Source of the DNA: Streptomyces yatensis
GTDB taxonomy: Bacteria > Actinomycetota > Actinomycetes > Streptomycetales > Streptomycetaceae
Direction of reading: 5' to 3'
DNA: 64,000 nt
Assembly: GCF_018069625.1 (NCBI RefSeq)
Contig: NZ_CP072941.1
Span: 4,278,001 to 4,342,000 of the forward strand
The position numbers were made by a program, and so were the translations under genes. A model generated the notes under the pieces. The model was not told where the DNA came from, did no database searches, and was given only the letters and a program-made list of their open reading frames with translations. Positions 1 through 8,016 of the stretch are shown piece after piece (within the stretch, counting starts at the first letter, position 1; every line of letters starts with the position of its first letter).

Positions 1-90
1 CCGTGTCGATATGCGGCTCCACCGCGCGGGACCAGCCACGACACAGCCGCGGATGAACGACCGCCCCTCGCGGCACTTCCCGCGGAGCGC

Positions 91-1266
91 CTAGTGCTGG
101 AGCTTGCGGCCGCACGTCGGCCAGGGGCCGGTGCCCCGCTGCTGGTAGAGCTTCTTGGCGCGGTAGGTCTGTTCGGCCGGGGGCGCGTCCTGGGGGCGGC
201 CGTGGCCGCCGAGGTGGTGCCAGGTGCCCTGGTCGAGTTGGTAGAGGCCGCCGTAGCGGCCGGAGCCGTCGACCGCGTCCGGCCGGCCGCCCGATTCGCA
301 GTGCGCCATCGCCCGCCAGTTGAGCCCGTCCGCCGGGCCGCCGACCCGGGCGGGCACGATCATGGTGCCGACCCGGACGATCCGGGCCACCGGCGGCTTG
401 ACGATCTCGCTGCCGAGCTTCCGCGGCCGCTGCCGTACGCCGTTGACGCTGCGCACCCGGTAGGTGGTGCGCAGGGTGCCCGGTTCGCCGGGCCGCTCCA
501 CGAGTTCGGTGCCCTTGGGGAGGGTGGGGTCGGCGCGGCGGACGGTGGTGAAGGGCACCGGTTCGTCGCGGATCTCCTTGCCGCCGGTGATCCGCATCAC
601 CGTCACCATCTGGCCGTCGCGCGGGAAGCTGTCCTGGGGGACGGAGGTGGTGTCCTGGCCGCGCAGGGTGAGCCCGGCGGCCGCGAGGGCCTCGCCGACG
701 GTGGCCGCGTTGGTGCGGATGGTGTGTTCGCGCCCGTCGGCGCGGAAGGTGACGGTGCGCTCGGTGCGCACGTGCAGGAGCAGGCCGCGGTTGGTGATGG
801 CGGCGGAGCGGGAGGCGGAGAGGTACGCGCCCTCGGCACGTACGCCCAGTTGGCGCAGTGCGCCGTCAACCGTGTGGGCGGTGGTCCACACCCGGCGGCG
901 CTCCCCGTCGAGGGTGAGGGTGACCGGGCGGCCGTAGCGGACGGCGATCTCGTCGCCGTTGGCGAGCCGCTCCCCGGGCGCGGGGGCGACGATGTCGTGC
1001 TCGCCGACGTGGACGTCCTCGTCGGCCAGCAGCTCGCCCACGTCGTCGGCGTAGGTGTGCAGGGTGCGCGTATCGCCGTCGACGCTGAGCCGTACGGCCT
1101 TGTCCTGGGCGACGAAGGCGGAGGTGCCGCCCGCCAGCGCGGCGACCACCATCGCCTGCGGCAGCAGCCGGCGCATCGGGTCGGTCCGGCCGGCGGCGCC
1201 GCGGCGGGCGGCTCGGCGGGCGGCGGCACGGCCGCCCGAGACGCGGTGGCTGCCCCTACGGCTCAC
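91..1266 (-). CDS. rpfB: Resuscitation-promoting factor, RpfB type
   Basis: This is a secreted or membrane-anchored muralytic enzyme that acts on peptidoglycan during germination and regrowth. The 391-aa product has an Arg-rich N-terminus, one hydrophobic segment (about residues 31-50), three DUF348/YabE modules, a G5 domain (about 215-290) and a C-terminal Rpf transglycosylase domain. The last of these contains CESGG with the catalytic Glu, followed by YGGLYQL. The DUF348x3-G5-Rpf order is that of RpfB. I chose the GTG at 1266 because CGGAG lies 7 nt upstream; a GTG at 1290 in the same frame is possible. It follows tatD on the same strand after about 150 bp. In many actinobacteria ksgA lies downstream, but that side is outside the window. 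Confidence 0.93.
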   Translation of the reverse strand: MSRRGSHRVSGGRAAARRAARRGAAGRTDPMRRLLPQAMVVAALAGGTSAFVAQDKAVRLSVDGDTRTLHTYADDVGELLADEDVHVGEHDIVAPAPGERLANGDEIAVRYGRPVTLTLDGERRRVWTTAHTVDGALRQLGVRAEGAYLSASRSAAITNRGLLLHVRTERTVTFRADGREHTIRTNAATVGEALAAAGLTLRGQDTTSVPQDSFPRDGQMVTVMRITGGKEIRDEPVPFTTVRRADPTLPKGTELVERPGEPGTLRTTYRVRSVNGVRQRPRKLGSEIVKPPVARIVRVGTMIVPARVGGPADGLNWRAMAHCESGGRPDAVDGSGRYGGLYQLDQGTWHHLGGHGRPQDAPPAEQTYRAKKLYQQRGTGPWPTCGRKLQH

Positions 1267-1354
1267 AAGAACACTCCGGTAACACTCCACAAGTCCACTG
1301 GTCAGGGCGTTGAGTCCGGGACTGTAGCGGAGTGGGGGTGACTCTCCAAAGGGA

Positions 1355-1374
1355 GATCATCACGCAGTGTGATC
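1355..1374. promoter_or_regulatory. Imperfect palindrome upstream of rpfB
   Basis: GATCATCAC and GTGTGATC arms are separated by 3 nt in the tatD-rpfB gap, about 90 nt upstream of the chosen rpfB start. The symmetry and a TGTGA/TCAC flavour suggest a regulator site, possibly Crp-like. One arm carries an extra base, so this is only a candidate operator. Confidence 0.3.
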
Positions 1375-1420
1375 AGGTGTTTCGGATCGCCACCGCCCCT
1401 CAGGAGACGCCACCGCCCTC

Positions 1421-2374
1421 TCAATAGCCGAAGACACGCGCCGTATTGGCGGCCACGGCGGTCGCCAGGGTGTCCTCGGGGACGCCCTTGACCTCGGCCA
1501 TGGCCCGCAGGGTGAGCGGAATCAGATACGGAGCGTTAGGCCGTCCGCGGTAGGGGGCGGGGGTCAGGAACGGCGCGTCGGTCTCGACGAGGACGAGGTC
1601 GAGCGGGGCGACGGCGAGGGCGTCGCGCAGCGGCTGGGCGTTCTTGAAGGTGACGTTGCCCGCGAACGACATGTAGTAGCCGCGCTCGGCGCAGATCTTC
1701 GCCATGGCCGCGTCGCCGGAGTAGCAGTGGAAGACGACGGTGTCGGGCGCGCCCTCCTCGGCGAGCACCCGCAGCACATCGTCGTGGGCCTCGCGGTCGT
1801 GGATGACCAGCGCCTTGCCGTGCTCCTTGGCGATGGCGATGTGGCGGCGGAACGAGCGCTCCTGGGCGGCCATGCCCTCGGGGCCGGTGCGGAAGTAGTC
1901 CAGGCCGGTCTCGCCCACGCCCCGCACCTGGGGCAGGGCGGCGAGGGCCGCTATCCGGTCGAGGGCCGCGTCCAGGGCCGCGTCGCCGCCGGGCTGCCGC
2001 GCCCCCTGCCGGGACCAGCCGTCGCGGGGGGTCTGGGGGGCTTGCCCCCCAGAAGGAGGTGTGCCGAGGACGATGCGGGGCGCCTCGTTGGGGTGCAGGG
2101 CCACGGTGGCCCAGACGCTCTCGTGCGCCGCCGCGGTCTCGGCCGCCCACTGGGACCCGGCCAGGTCGCATCCCACCTGGACGACGGTCGTCACGCCGAC
2201 CGAGGCGGCCTTGGCCAGTGCCTCCTCGACCGTGCCCGGCTGCATGTCCAGGTGGGTGTGGGAATCGGCGACCGGGACCCGCAGGGGCTCCGGCGGCGGC
2301 GGGGGCGCGTCCTTTTCCTTTTGCGCGCCGCTCGCCTTGCCGTTGCCGCCGGGGGTCGATGTTGTTTTCGCCAT
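1421..2374 (-). CDS. tatD: TatD family metal-dependent hydrolase (DNase)
   Basis: This is a TIM-barrel hydrolase of the TatD family, a 3'-5' nuclease/deoxyribonuclease that needs two divalent metals. Visible motifs are the N-terminal metal-binding HTHLD, GVGETGLDYF, the VIHDREAH and VFHCYSG histidines, and ETDAPFLTP near the C-terminus. At 317 aa it is longer than the usual 260-300. There is an acidic/proline N-terminal extension (about 35 residues, PPPPPEP) and an internal proline/glycine insert between LGTP and GDAALD. The insert is encoded partly by a palindromic DNA element (separate entry). It probably contributes to DNA repair or quality control. It precedes rpfB, an arrangement common in actinobacteria. 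Confidence 0.95.
   Translation of the reverse strand: MAKTTSTPGGNGKASGAQKEKDAPPPPPEPLRVPVADSHTHLDMQPGTVEEALAKAASVGVTTVVQVGCDLAGSQWAAETAAAHESVWATVALHPNEAPRIVLGTPPSGGQAPQTPRDGWSRQGARQPGGDAALDAALDRIAALAALPQVRGVGETGLDYFRTGPEGMAAQERSFRRHIAIAKEHGKALVIHDREAHDDVLRVLAEEGAPDTVVFHCYSGDAAMAKICAERGYYMSFAGNVTFKNAQPLRDALAVAPLDLVLVETDAPFLTPAPYRGRPNAPYLIPLTLRAMAEVKGVPEDTLATAVAANTARVFGY
2032..2053. repeat. Streptomyces-type palindrome inside tatD
   Basis: Arms TCTGGGGGG and CCCCCCAGA form a perfect 9-bp stem around CTTG. The same kind of C/G hairpin is very common between genes in Streptomyces, where it often ends transcripts. Here it lies within the tatD frame and encodes the PPSGGQAPQTP part of an insert that TatD proteins normally lack. 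Confidence 0.85.
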
Positions 2375-2443
2375 GGTCGCGATTCTATGAATCCCGGTGA
2401 ATGTGCGGTGAATCGCGTCCGGCCGCTCAGTTGCCCCGCGCCC

Positions 2444-2527
2444 GGCTCAGGTGAACCGGCTCAGGTGAACGGGCTCAGATGAACCGGCCCATCTGAACCC
2501 GCTCAGGTGAAACAGCTCAGATGAACC
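2444..2527. repeat. 14-bp tandem repeat, six copies
   Basis: Six consecutive 14-bp units, consensus GGCTCAGGTGAACC, fill most of the gap between the zinc-ribbon gene and tatD. Copies 1 and 2 differ at one base and later copies are more diverged. The unit is not a multiple of three and no gene covers it. It may be a variable-number repeat in the tatD leader. Confidence 0.9.
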
Positions 2528-2536
2528 GGAACGTAC

Positions 2537-3031
2537 TCAGTCGCGGTGGTGCTGAAAGGGGTGCAGCAGATTCGCCAGATGCCAATGGTGCGCCCGGCGT
2601 CGTGCGGGACCCTCGTTTTCCGGCGCGCCATCCGTCCCGGCGTCCGCCCGGGCCGGTGCCCCGTCCGTCACCTCCGTCGCGCCGGTGGCCGCCTCCGGGC
2701 CCCGGGCGGTGTGCGGCCTCCCGCGCCGCGCACTCTCCAGGGCCGAGGAGACCTGCCCCGAGCGCATGATCCGCACCAGATGCGCACCGCAGTTGACGCA
2801 GTCGGGGCTCGTCAGCGGGGACGGAACGCGCAGGCCGCCGGTGAAGTAGACGACGAAGGCCCGGCCCTCGCCGTCCACGTGGTGTTCGATGTCGTACGAC
2901 CGCTCCCAGCCGTGCCCGCACTTCATGCAGGCGAAGGCGTAGGCCTCGTGGGCCACCTCGCCAGGGCCGGCGGAGGGGGTGTGGGCGGCTATCGGATGAG
3001 CACCGCTCGAGGTTCCCGCTATATCGCTCAT
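2537..3031 (-). CDS. Small zinc-ribbon protein of unknown function
   Basis: The 164-aa protein has two CxxC pairs, CMKCGHGW and CVNCGAH, separated by about 40 residues containing HHVDGEG and FVVYF. This is a likely structural zinc site. The C-terminal half is low-complexity, rich in Ala, Gly and Arg. The start at 3031 is supported by AGGAG 7 nt upstream; an upstream ATG at 3094 has no such site. It lies between rsmI and tatD on the same strand. I do not recognise a functional family. Binding of nucleic acid or protein through the ribbon is only a guess. Confidence 0.8.
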   Translation of the reverse strand: MSDIAGTSSGAHPIAAHTPSAGPGEVAHEAYAFACMKCGHGWERSYDIEHHVDGEGRAFVVYFTGGLRVPSPLTSPDCVNCGAHLVRIMRSGQVSSALESARRGRPHTARGPEAATGATEVTDGAPARADAGTDGAPENEGPARRRAHHWHLANLLHPFQHHRD

Positions 3032-3217
3032 GGCAGCTCCTCTTGTCACACAGGACAAGTCTTCCGGGATGGGATCGCCCCAGGTCTTCCCCACCCAGTG
3101 GACGCCTTTCCCGGCGCTGCCGCATCGGCCCTTCCCGCTCTTTGAGCGAGATTTGGCACCGGCCTTCCCAAAACCGGCACGATGCTGCCCGGCTACTAAC
3201 CTGAGCTTTGCCTTTCG

Positions 3218-4093
3218 CTACGGCGCTTTACCTTCTCGTGGCGCGCTTCCCGTCGCGTTCTTCGCCGCCACCACGGCGTCGAACACCTGCCGTTTGGGCA
3301 GCCCGGCCTCCTGCGCGACCGCCGCGATGGCCTCCTTACGGCGCTCACCGGCCTCCTCGCGCACCGCGACCCGGCGGGCCAGCTCGGCGGGGCCCGCCTC
3401 CTCGGGGCCGGGCGCCGGGGCGCCCTCGACCACGATGGTGATCTCGCCGCGCACGCCCTCCGCCGCCCAGGCGGCCAGCTCCGCCAGCGGGCCGCGCCGC
3501 ACCTCCTCGTACGTCTTGGTCAGCTCCCGGCACACCGCGGCGCGGCGGTCCGGGCCGAACACCTCGGCCATGGCCGCGAGGGTGTCGTCCAGCCGGTGCG
3601 GGGCCTCGAACCAGACCAGGGTGCGGCGCTCGTCGGCGACCTCGCGCAGCCGGGTCAGCCGCTCCCCCGCCTTGCGCGGCGGGAACCCCTCGAAGCAGAA
3701 GCGGTCCACCGGCAGCCCGGACACGGCCAGGGCGGTGAGCACCGCGGACGGGCCGGGCACGGCGGTGACGGTGATCCCGCGCTCCACGGCGGCGGCGACC
3801 AGGCGGTAGCCGGGGTCGGAGACCGACGGCATGCCCGCGTCGGTGACCAGCAGCACCCGGGCGCCCTCGGCCAGCGACTCGACCAGCTCGGGCGTGCGGG
3901 CCGACTCGTTGCCCTCGAAATAGGACACCACCCGCGCGGCCGGGCGCACGTCCAGGGCCTGGGTGAGTCGGCGCAGCCGCCGGGTGTCCTCGGCGGCGAT
4001 CACGTCGGCGGCCGCGAGTTCGGCGGCCAGCCGCGGGGGCGCGTCCGCCGTGTCGCCGATGGGGGTCCCTGCCAGTACGAGCGTTCCAGTCAC
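3218..4093 (-). CDS. rsmI: 16S rRNA (cytidine1402-2'-O)-methyltransferase
   Basis: RsmI 2'-O-methylates C1402 in the decoding centre of 16S rRNA using S-adenosylmethionine. The 291-aa product carries the tetrapyrrole-methylase fold: LVLAGTPIGD at the N-terminus, AAEDTRRLRRL, LVTDAGMPSVSDPG, VPGPSAVLTALAVSGLP, and the family C-terminal Lys/Arg-rich helical tail (KRQVFDAVVAAKNA). The frame stays open far upstream, but homology begins at MTGTLVLAG. I chose the GTG at 4093, with GAGGA 8 nt before it. It is divergent from pmt across a repeat-filled gap. Confidence 0.95.
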   Translation of the reverse strand: MTGTLVLAGTPIGDTADAPPRLAAELAAADVIAAEDTRRLRRLTQALDVRPAARVVSYFEGNESARTPELVESLAEGARVLLVTDAGMPSVSDPGYRLVAAAVERGITVTAVPGPSAVLTALAVSGLPVDRFCFEGFPPRKAGERLTRLREVADERRTLVWFEAPHRLDDTLAAMAEVFGPDRRAAVCRELTKTYEEVRRGPLAELAAWAAEGVRGEITIVVEGAPAPGPEEAGPAELARRVAVREEAGERRKEAIAAVAQEAGLPKRQVFDAVVAAKNATGSAPREGKAP

Positions 4094-4146
4094 GCCCACC
4101 ATCCTCGCAGCCGGCCGGGGCGGCCCCGCGCGCCCGCCGCCCCGGG

Positions 4147-4226
4147 CACGCGTCCCCGGTTCGCCGCACGCGTCCCCGGTTCGCCGCACGCGTCCCCGGT
4201 TCGCCGCGCGAATCCCCGGTTCGCCG
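4147..4226. repeat. 20-bp tandem repeat between rsmI and pmt
   Basis: Four 20-bp units, CACGCGTCCCCGGTTCGCCG, lie head to tail in the divergent promoter region. The first three are identical and the fourth differs in its first few bases. Copy-number change here would alter spacing upstream of both promoters. Confidence 0.92.
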
Positions 4227-4258
4227 CCTTTCCCCACCACACTCACAGACCCCTTCCC

Positions 4259-4264
4259 TACGAT
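4259..4264 (+). promoter_or_regulatory. -10 hexamer of pmt, leaderless
   Basis: TACGAT ends 6 nt before the GTG start of pmt and there is no Shine-Dalgarno sequence. This is the spacing expected if transcription starts at the start codon. Confidence 0.55.
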
Positions 4265-4270
4265 GGCCCG

Positions 4271-6049
4271 GTGAGCAGTGACACCGCGACCCACGCCCAG
4301 CCGGGCAAAGCCACCGGCCAGCAGCAGCCGGCCTGGCAGCGCCGGCTGCGCCGCTTCGGATACGCGGGCCGGACCCGGCCCGGCGTACGGGAGCGGCTGG
4401 TCCCGCCGTACGCGGAGCCGGGCACCCGGCTCTGGGAGGTCTTCGGCGCGACCCCCTCGGCGGCGGCCAGAATCGCCCGCTGGAGCGGCTGGGGCGGTCC
4501 GCTGCTGGTCGCGCTGTGCGCCGGGCTGACCCGCTTCTGGCGGCTGGGCAGCCCGGACAACGTCATATTCGACGAGACGTACTACGCCAAGGACGCCTGG
4601 TCGATCTGGGAGTACGGCTACGAGGGCACCTGGCCGAAGGCCGCCAACGACCGGATCCTGGAGACCCCGCAGCACATCCCGCTCAGCGACGCGGCCTCGT
4701 ATGTGGTGCACCCGCCGGTGGGCAAGTGGGTGATCGGCCTCGGCGAGCAGCTCTTCGGGCTGCATCCGTTCGGCTGGCGCTTCATGGTCGCGCTGCTCGG
4801 CACGGTCTCGGTGCTGATGCTGTGCCGGATCGGGCGGCGGCTGTTCCGGTCGACGTTCCTCGGCTGCCTGGCGGGCGCGCTGATGGCCGTGGACGGGCTG
4901 CACTACGTGATGAGCCGCACGGCCCTGCTCGACCTGGTCGTGATGTTCTTCGTGCTGGCCGCCTTCGGCTGCCTGCTCGTGGACCGGGACCAGGCGCGCG
5001 CCAGGCTGGCGGCGGCGCTGCCGGCCGGTGAGGACGGCACGCCACGGTCGGATCCGGCGGTCGCCCGGGGCCTGAAGCTGGGCGCGCGGCCGTGGCGGAT
5101 CGCGGCCGGGGTGCTGCTGGGCCTGGCGGTCGGCACCAAGTGGAACGGGCTGTACGTACTGGCCGCCTTCGGCCTGATGGCCGTCCTGTGGGACGTGGGC
5201 AGCCGCCGTACGGCGGGCGCCCTCCGGCCCTACCGGGCGGTGCTGCGGCGCGATCTGGGCTGGGCGTTCCTCTCGCTGGTGCCTGTGGCGATCGTCACGT
5301 ACATCGCCTCCTGGTCGGGCTGGTTCGCCTCGAGCGGCACCTTGGACCGGGAGCGCGGCTGGCAGCACAGCGGCTACTTCCGGCACTGGGCCGAATCCAA
5401 GAAGCCGGACGGCGGCGGCTATCGCACCGACGGCGCCTTCGACTGGCTGCTCAACCCGCTGCGCAGCCTGTGGCACTACGAGACCGAGGTCTACCAGTTC
5501 CACGTCAACCTGGACTCGCCGCATGTCTACCAGTCCAATCCGTGGAGCTGGATGGTGCAGTCCCGCCCGGTCTCGTACTTCTACGAGTCCCCGCGGGCCG
5601 GCCAGGAGGGCTGCCCCACCGACGCCGCCGAGAAGTGCGCCCGTGAGGTGCTGGCGCTCGGCACCCCGCTGCTGTGGTGGACGGCCTGTTTCGCGCTGCT
5701 GTACCTGCTGTTCCGGTGGGCGCTGCGGCGCGACTGGCGGGCGGGCGCGATCCTGTGCGGGATCGCGGCGGGCTATCTGCCGTGGTTCCTCTACCAGGAC
5801 CGGACGATCTTCTCCTTCTACGCCGTCGTCTTCCTGCCCTTCCTGTGTCTGGCGGTGGCGATGATGATCGGCGCGCTGCTGGGGCCACCGGGGGCGAGCG
5901 AGACCCGGCGGGTGATCGGCGCCGTGGGCTCGGGCGCGCTGGTCCTGCTGATCGTCTGGAACTTCATCTATTTCTTCCCGCTCTACACCGGGCAGACGAT
6001 GCCGATGGACTCCTGGCGTGCCCGGATGTGGCTGGATACCTGGATCTGA
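4271..6049 (+). CDS. pmt: Protein O-mannosyltransferase (GT39)
   Basis: This multipass membrane enzyme transfers mannose from polyprenyl-phosphate-mannose to Ser/Thr of exported proteins. The 592-aa product has the GT39 signature FDETYYAKDAW in the first extracytoplasmic loop with the catalytic Asp-Glu, then HPPVGKW. About ten hydrophobic segments follow, and the C-terminus is PLYTGQTMPMDSWRARMWLDTW. In S. coelicolor the homologue (SCO3154) is needed for glycoprotein formation and phage phiC31 infection. I chose the GTG at 4271, the first codon after a -10-like hexamer, although the frame is open upstream. A strong hairpin terminator follows. Confidence 0.95.
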   Translation: MSSDTATHAQPGKATGQQQPAWQRRLRRFGYAGRTRPGVRERLVPPYAEPGTRLWEVFGATPSAAARIARWSGWGGPLLVALCAGLTRFWRLGSPDNVIFDETYYAKDAWSIWEYGYEGTWPKAANDRILETPQHIPLSDAASYVVHPPVGKWVIGLGEQLFGLHPFGWRFMVALLGTVSVLMLCRIGRRLFRSTFLGCLAGALMAVDGLHYVMSRTALLDLVVMFFVLAAFGCLLVDRDQARARLAAALPAGEDGTPRSDPAVARGLKLGARPWRIAAGVLLGLAVGTKWNGLYVLAAFGLMAVLWDVGSRRTAGALRPYRAVLRRDLGWAFLSLVPVAIVTYIASWSGWFASSGTLDRERGWQHSGYFRHWAESKKPDGGGYRTDGAFDWLLNPLRSLWHYETEVYQFHVNLDSPHVYQSNPWSWMVQSRPVSYFYESPRAGQEGCPTDAAEKCAREVLALGTPLLWWTACFALLYLLFRWALRRDWRAGAILCGIAAGYLPWFLYQDRTIFSFYAVVFLPFLCLAVAMMIGALLGPPGASETRRVIGAVGSGALVLLIVWNFIYFFPLYTGQTMPMDSWRARMWLDTWI

Positions 6050-6079
6050 TCCCCGGCCCGCCGTCCGGATCCGGCCCCC

Positions 6080-6113
6080 GCCCCCGCGCCCCCTACGGTG
6101 AGGGCGCGGGGGC
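6080..6113. terminator. Terminator after pmt
   Basis: A perfect 12-bp stem (GCCCCCGCGCCC with GGGCGCGGGGGC) has a 10-nt loop and starts 31 nt after the pmt stop codon. There is no T-tract, as is usual in Streptomyces. Confidence 0.85.
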
Positions 6114-6128
6114 TTCGCTTGGTGCCGG

Positions 6129-6134
6129 TAGAGT
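6129..6134 (+). promoter_or_regulatory. Candidate -10 of the penicillin-binding protein gene
   Basis: TAGAGT lies between the pmt terminator and the downstream ATG at 6197. It would give a 5' leader of about 55-60 nt. Confidence 0.4.
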
Positions 6135-6196
6135 GCCGGGCACCGCGGCCTCCATCGACTGATGGAGGGAATCGAGAACACTGTGGGGGTTCTGTA

Positions 6197-7840
6197 ATGC
6201 GGAGTGGCGCGAGAGCCGCGATCGTCGGTGCGGTGTTCGCCGCCATGGTCGGTGTTGCCGGTTGCGGCAGCGGCCAGGACGATTCATCCAGTGCGAAGGA
6301 CGGTGCGAGCGCCGGCTCGGGTGACGACAAGCCGTCCCTGAAGAACGTGAAGACCGGCCCGCCCAGCGCGGCCGAGGTCAAGACCACCGCCCGCGCGTTC
6401 CTGGCGGCCTGGTCGGCGGGCGAGACGGCGAAGGCCGCCGCCCTTACGGACGACACCGGCGCGGCCACCACGGCGCTGGGCGACTACCGCAAGAAGGCCC
6501 ATGTGGCCAAGGTGGCGCTGGAGGCGGGGTCGGCGAGCGGGGCGAAGGTGCCGTTCTCGGTGAACGCCCAGATCTCCTCCGGCGGTCAGAGCGTCCCCTG
6601 GACGTATGAATCCTCGCTGACCGTCACGCGCGACACCAAGACCGGTAAGCCGGTCGTCGCCTGGAAGCCCTCGGTGGTCCAGCCCGACCTGGCCGAGGGC
6701 GACACCCTGAAGACCGGCGCGTCCGAGGCGCCGCCGATCAAGGCGGTGGACCGCGACGGCAAGGAACTGACCGCCGACGAGCACCCGACCCTCAAGACCG
6801 TCCTGGCCGCGCTGCGCGAGCGGTACGGCAAGAAGGCGGGCGGCAAGGCGGGCGTGGAGACCTGGATCCAGCGCGCCAAGGGCTCCAAGTCCCCCGACAA
6901 GACGCTGAAGGTGCTCTCCAAGGGCACCCCGGGCACGCTCCGTACGACGATCGACGCATCGCTCCAGAGCACCGCCGAGCAGCAGGTGAGCAAGCGCACC
7001 AAGGCGTCGGTGGTGGCGGTCAAGCCCAGCACCGGTGAGATCCTCGCGGTGGCCAACTCCCCCGCGAGCGGCTTCAACACCGCCCTGCAGGGCTCGTACG
7101 CACCCGGCTCGACGATGAAGATCATCACCTCGGCCACGCTGATCGACAAGGGTCTGGCGGCGTACGGCAAGGCCCATCCGTGCCCCAAGTACTTCAGTTA
7201 CGGGGGCTGGAAGTTCCAGAACGACAAGAAGTTCGAGATCAAGAACGGCACCTTCGAGCAGAGCTTCGCCCGCTCCTGCAACACGGCCTTCATCAGCCAG
7301 GCGGGGAAGCTGAAGAACGACGACCTGACCAACGAGGCCCGGAACGTCTTCGGTATCGGGCTCAACTGGCAGACCGGTGTGCCCTCCTTCGACGGCGCGG
7401 TGCCGGCGCAGTCGGCGGCCTCCAAGGCCGCCTCGCTGATCGGCCAGGGCGGGGTGCGGATGAACCCGCTCAACATGGCGTCGGTCGCGGCCACGGCCTC
7501 CACCGGCACCTTCCGCCAGCCGTACCTGGTCTCGCCGTCGCTGGACGACCGGACGCTGGCCAAGGCGAGCAAGACGATGAAGTCGAGCACCCATGACCAG
7601 CTGCGCAAGCTGATGCGGCTGACGGCCACCTCGGGCACCGCCGCCGAGGCGATGGCCGGGATGAGCGGCGACTTCGGCGCCAAGACCGGTTCGGCCGAGG
7701 TGGACAACCAGGAGAAGCCCAACGGCTGGTTCAGCGCGTACCGCGATGACATCGCGGCCGCCGGTGTGGTCCCCGAGGGCGGCCACGGCGGCGACACCGC
7801 GGGCCCGATGGTGGCGGCGCTGCTGCGCGCGGGCGGCTGA
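6197..7840 (+). CDS. Lipoprotein penicillin-binding protein (transpeptidase)
   Basis: This DD-transpeptidase is anchored on the outer face of the membrane. The 547-aa protein starts with a lipoprotein signal ending in the lipobox VAGC. An NTF2-like MecA_N domain follows (about residues 60-180, with FLAAWSAGETAKAAALTDD), then the transpeptidase domain. The catalytic motifs are all present: STMK with Ser305, SCN at 360 and KTGS at 496. In S. coelicolor two similar proteins follow pmt (SCO3156/3157); here there is only one. The proximity of pmt suggests it could be an O-mannosylated substrate, but that is inference. Confidence 0.92.
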   Translation: MRSGARAAIVGAVFAAMVGVAGCGSGQDDSSSAKDGASAGSGDDKPSLKNVKTGPPSAAEVKTTARAFLAAWSAGETAKAAALTDDTGAATTALGDYRKKAHVAKVALEAGSASGAKVPFSVNAQISSGGQSVPWTYESSLTVTRDTKTGKPVVAWKPSVVQPDLAEGDTLKTGASEAPPIKAVDRDGKELTADEHPTLKTVLAALRERYGKKAGGKAGVETWIQRAKGSKSPDKTLKVLSKGTPGTLRTTIDASLQSTAEQQVSKRTKASVVAVKPSTGEILAVANSPASGFNTALQGSYAPGSTMKIITSATLIDKGLAAYGKAHPCPKYFSYGGWKFQNDKKFEIKNGTFEQSFARSCNTAFISQAGKLKNDDLTNEARNVFGIGLNWQTGVPSFDGAVPAQSAASKAASLIGQGGVRMNPLNMASVAATASTGTFRQPYLVSPSLDDRTLAKASKTMKSSTHDQLRKLMRLTATSGTAAEAMAGMSGDFGAKTGSAEVDNQEKPNGWFSAYRDDIAAAGVVPEGGHGGDTAGPMVAALLRAGG

Positions 7841-7878
7841 GCCGGAAGTTCCCTCCGGTTCCGCCGGTCTGACGGCAC

Positions 7879-7916
7879 AGGAGCCGGGCGAGCGCACCAG
7901 CGCCCGCCCGGCTCCT
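7879..7916. terminator. Terminator after the PBP gene
   Basis: AGGAGCCGGGCG and CGCCCGGCTCCT form a perfect 12-bp stem around a 14-nt loop, 38 nt after the stop codon. Confidence 0.85.
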
Positions 7917-8004
7917 TCGCGTTCGGCGGGGCGGCCGGTGCGACCTCGGGCCTCGGGTCTCGGGTCTCGGGGAAATGCCGTGGCGTGGGCGACGGGCGCG
8001 TGGA

Positions 8005-8010
8005 TAGCGT
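8005..8010 (+). promoter_or_regulatory. -10 hexamer of the YbaK-family gene, leaderless
   Basis: TAGCGT ends 6 nt before the ATG at 8017. No ribosome-binding site is visible between them. Confidence 0.5.
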
Positions 8011-8016
8011 CGCTCC

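Noticed and set aside
94..1341. A 415-codon plus-strand frame over rpfB
   Set aside because: It is the mirror of rpfB, with a composition typical of antisense high-GC frames.
1267..1420. c-di-AMP riboswitch upstream of rpfB
   Set aside because: That switch is known for rpfA. The 150-bp gap here has no matching conserved pattern and is too short.
2444..2527. CRISPR-like array
   Set aside because: The 14-bp units are directly adjacent, with no spacers and no cas genes nearby.
3218..6181. A 987-codon minus-strand frame running from rsmI into the antisense of pmt
   Set aside because: Only the last 291 codons match RsmI. The rest is Arg/Gly/Pro-rich sequence that mirrors pmt and has no homology.
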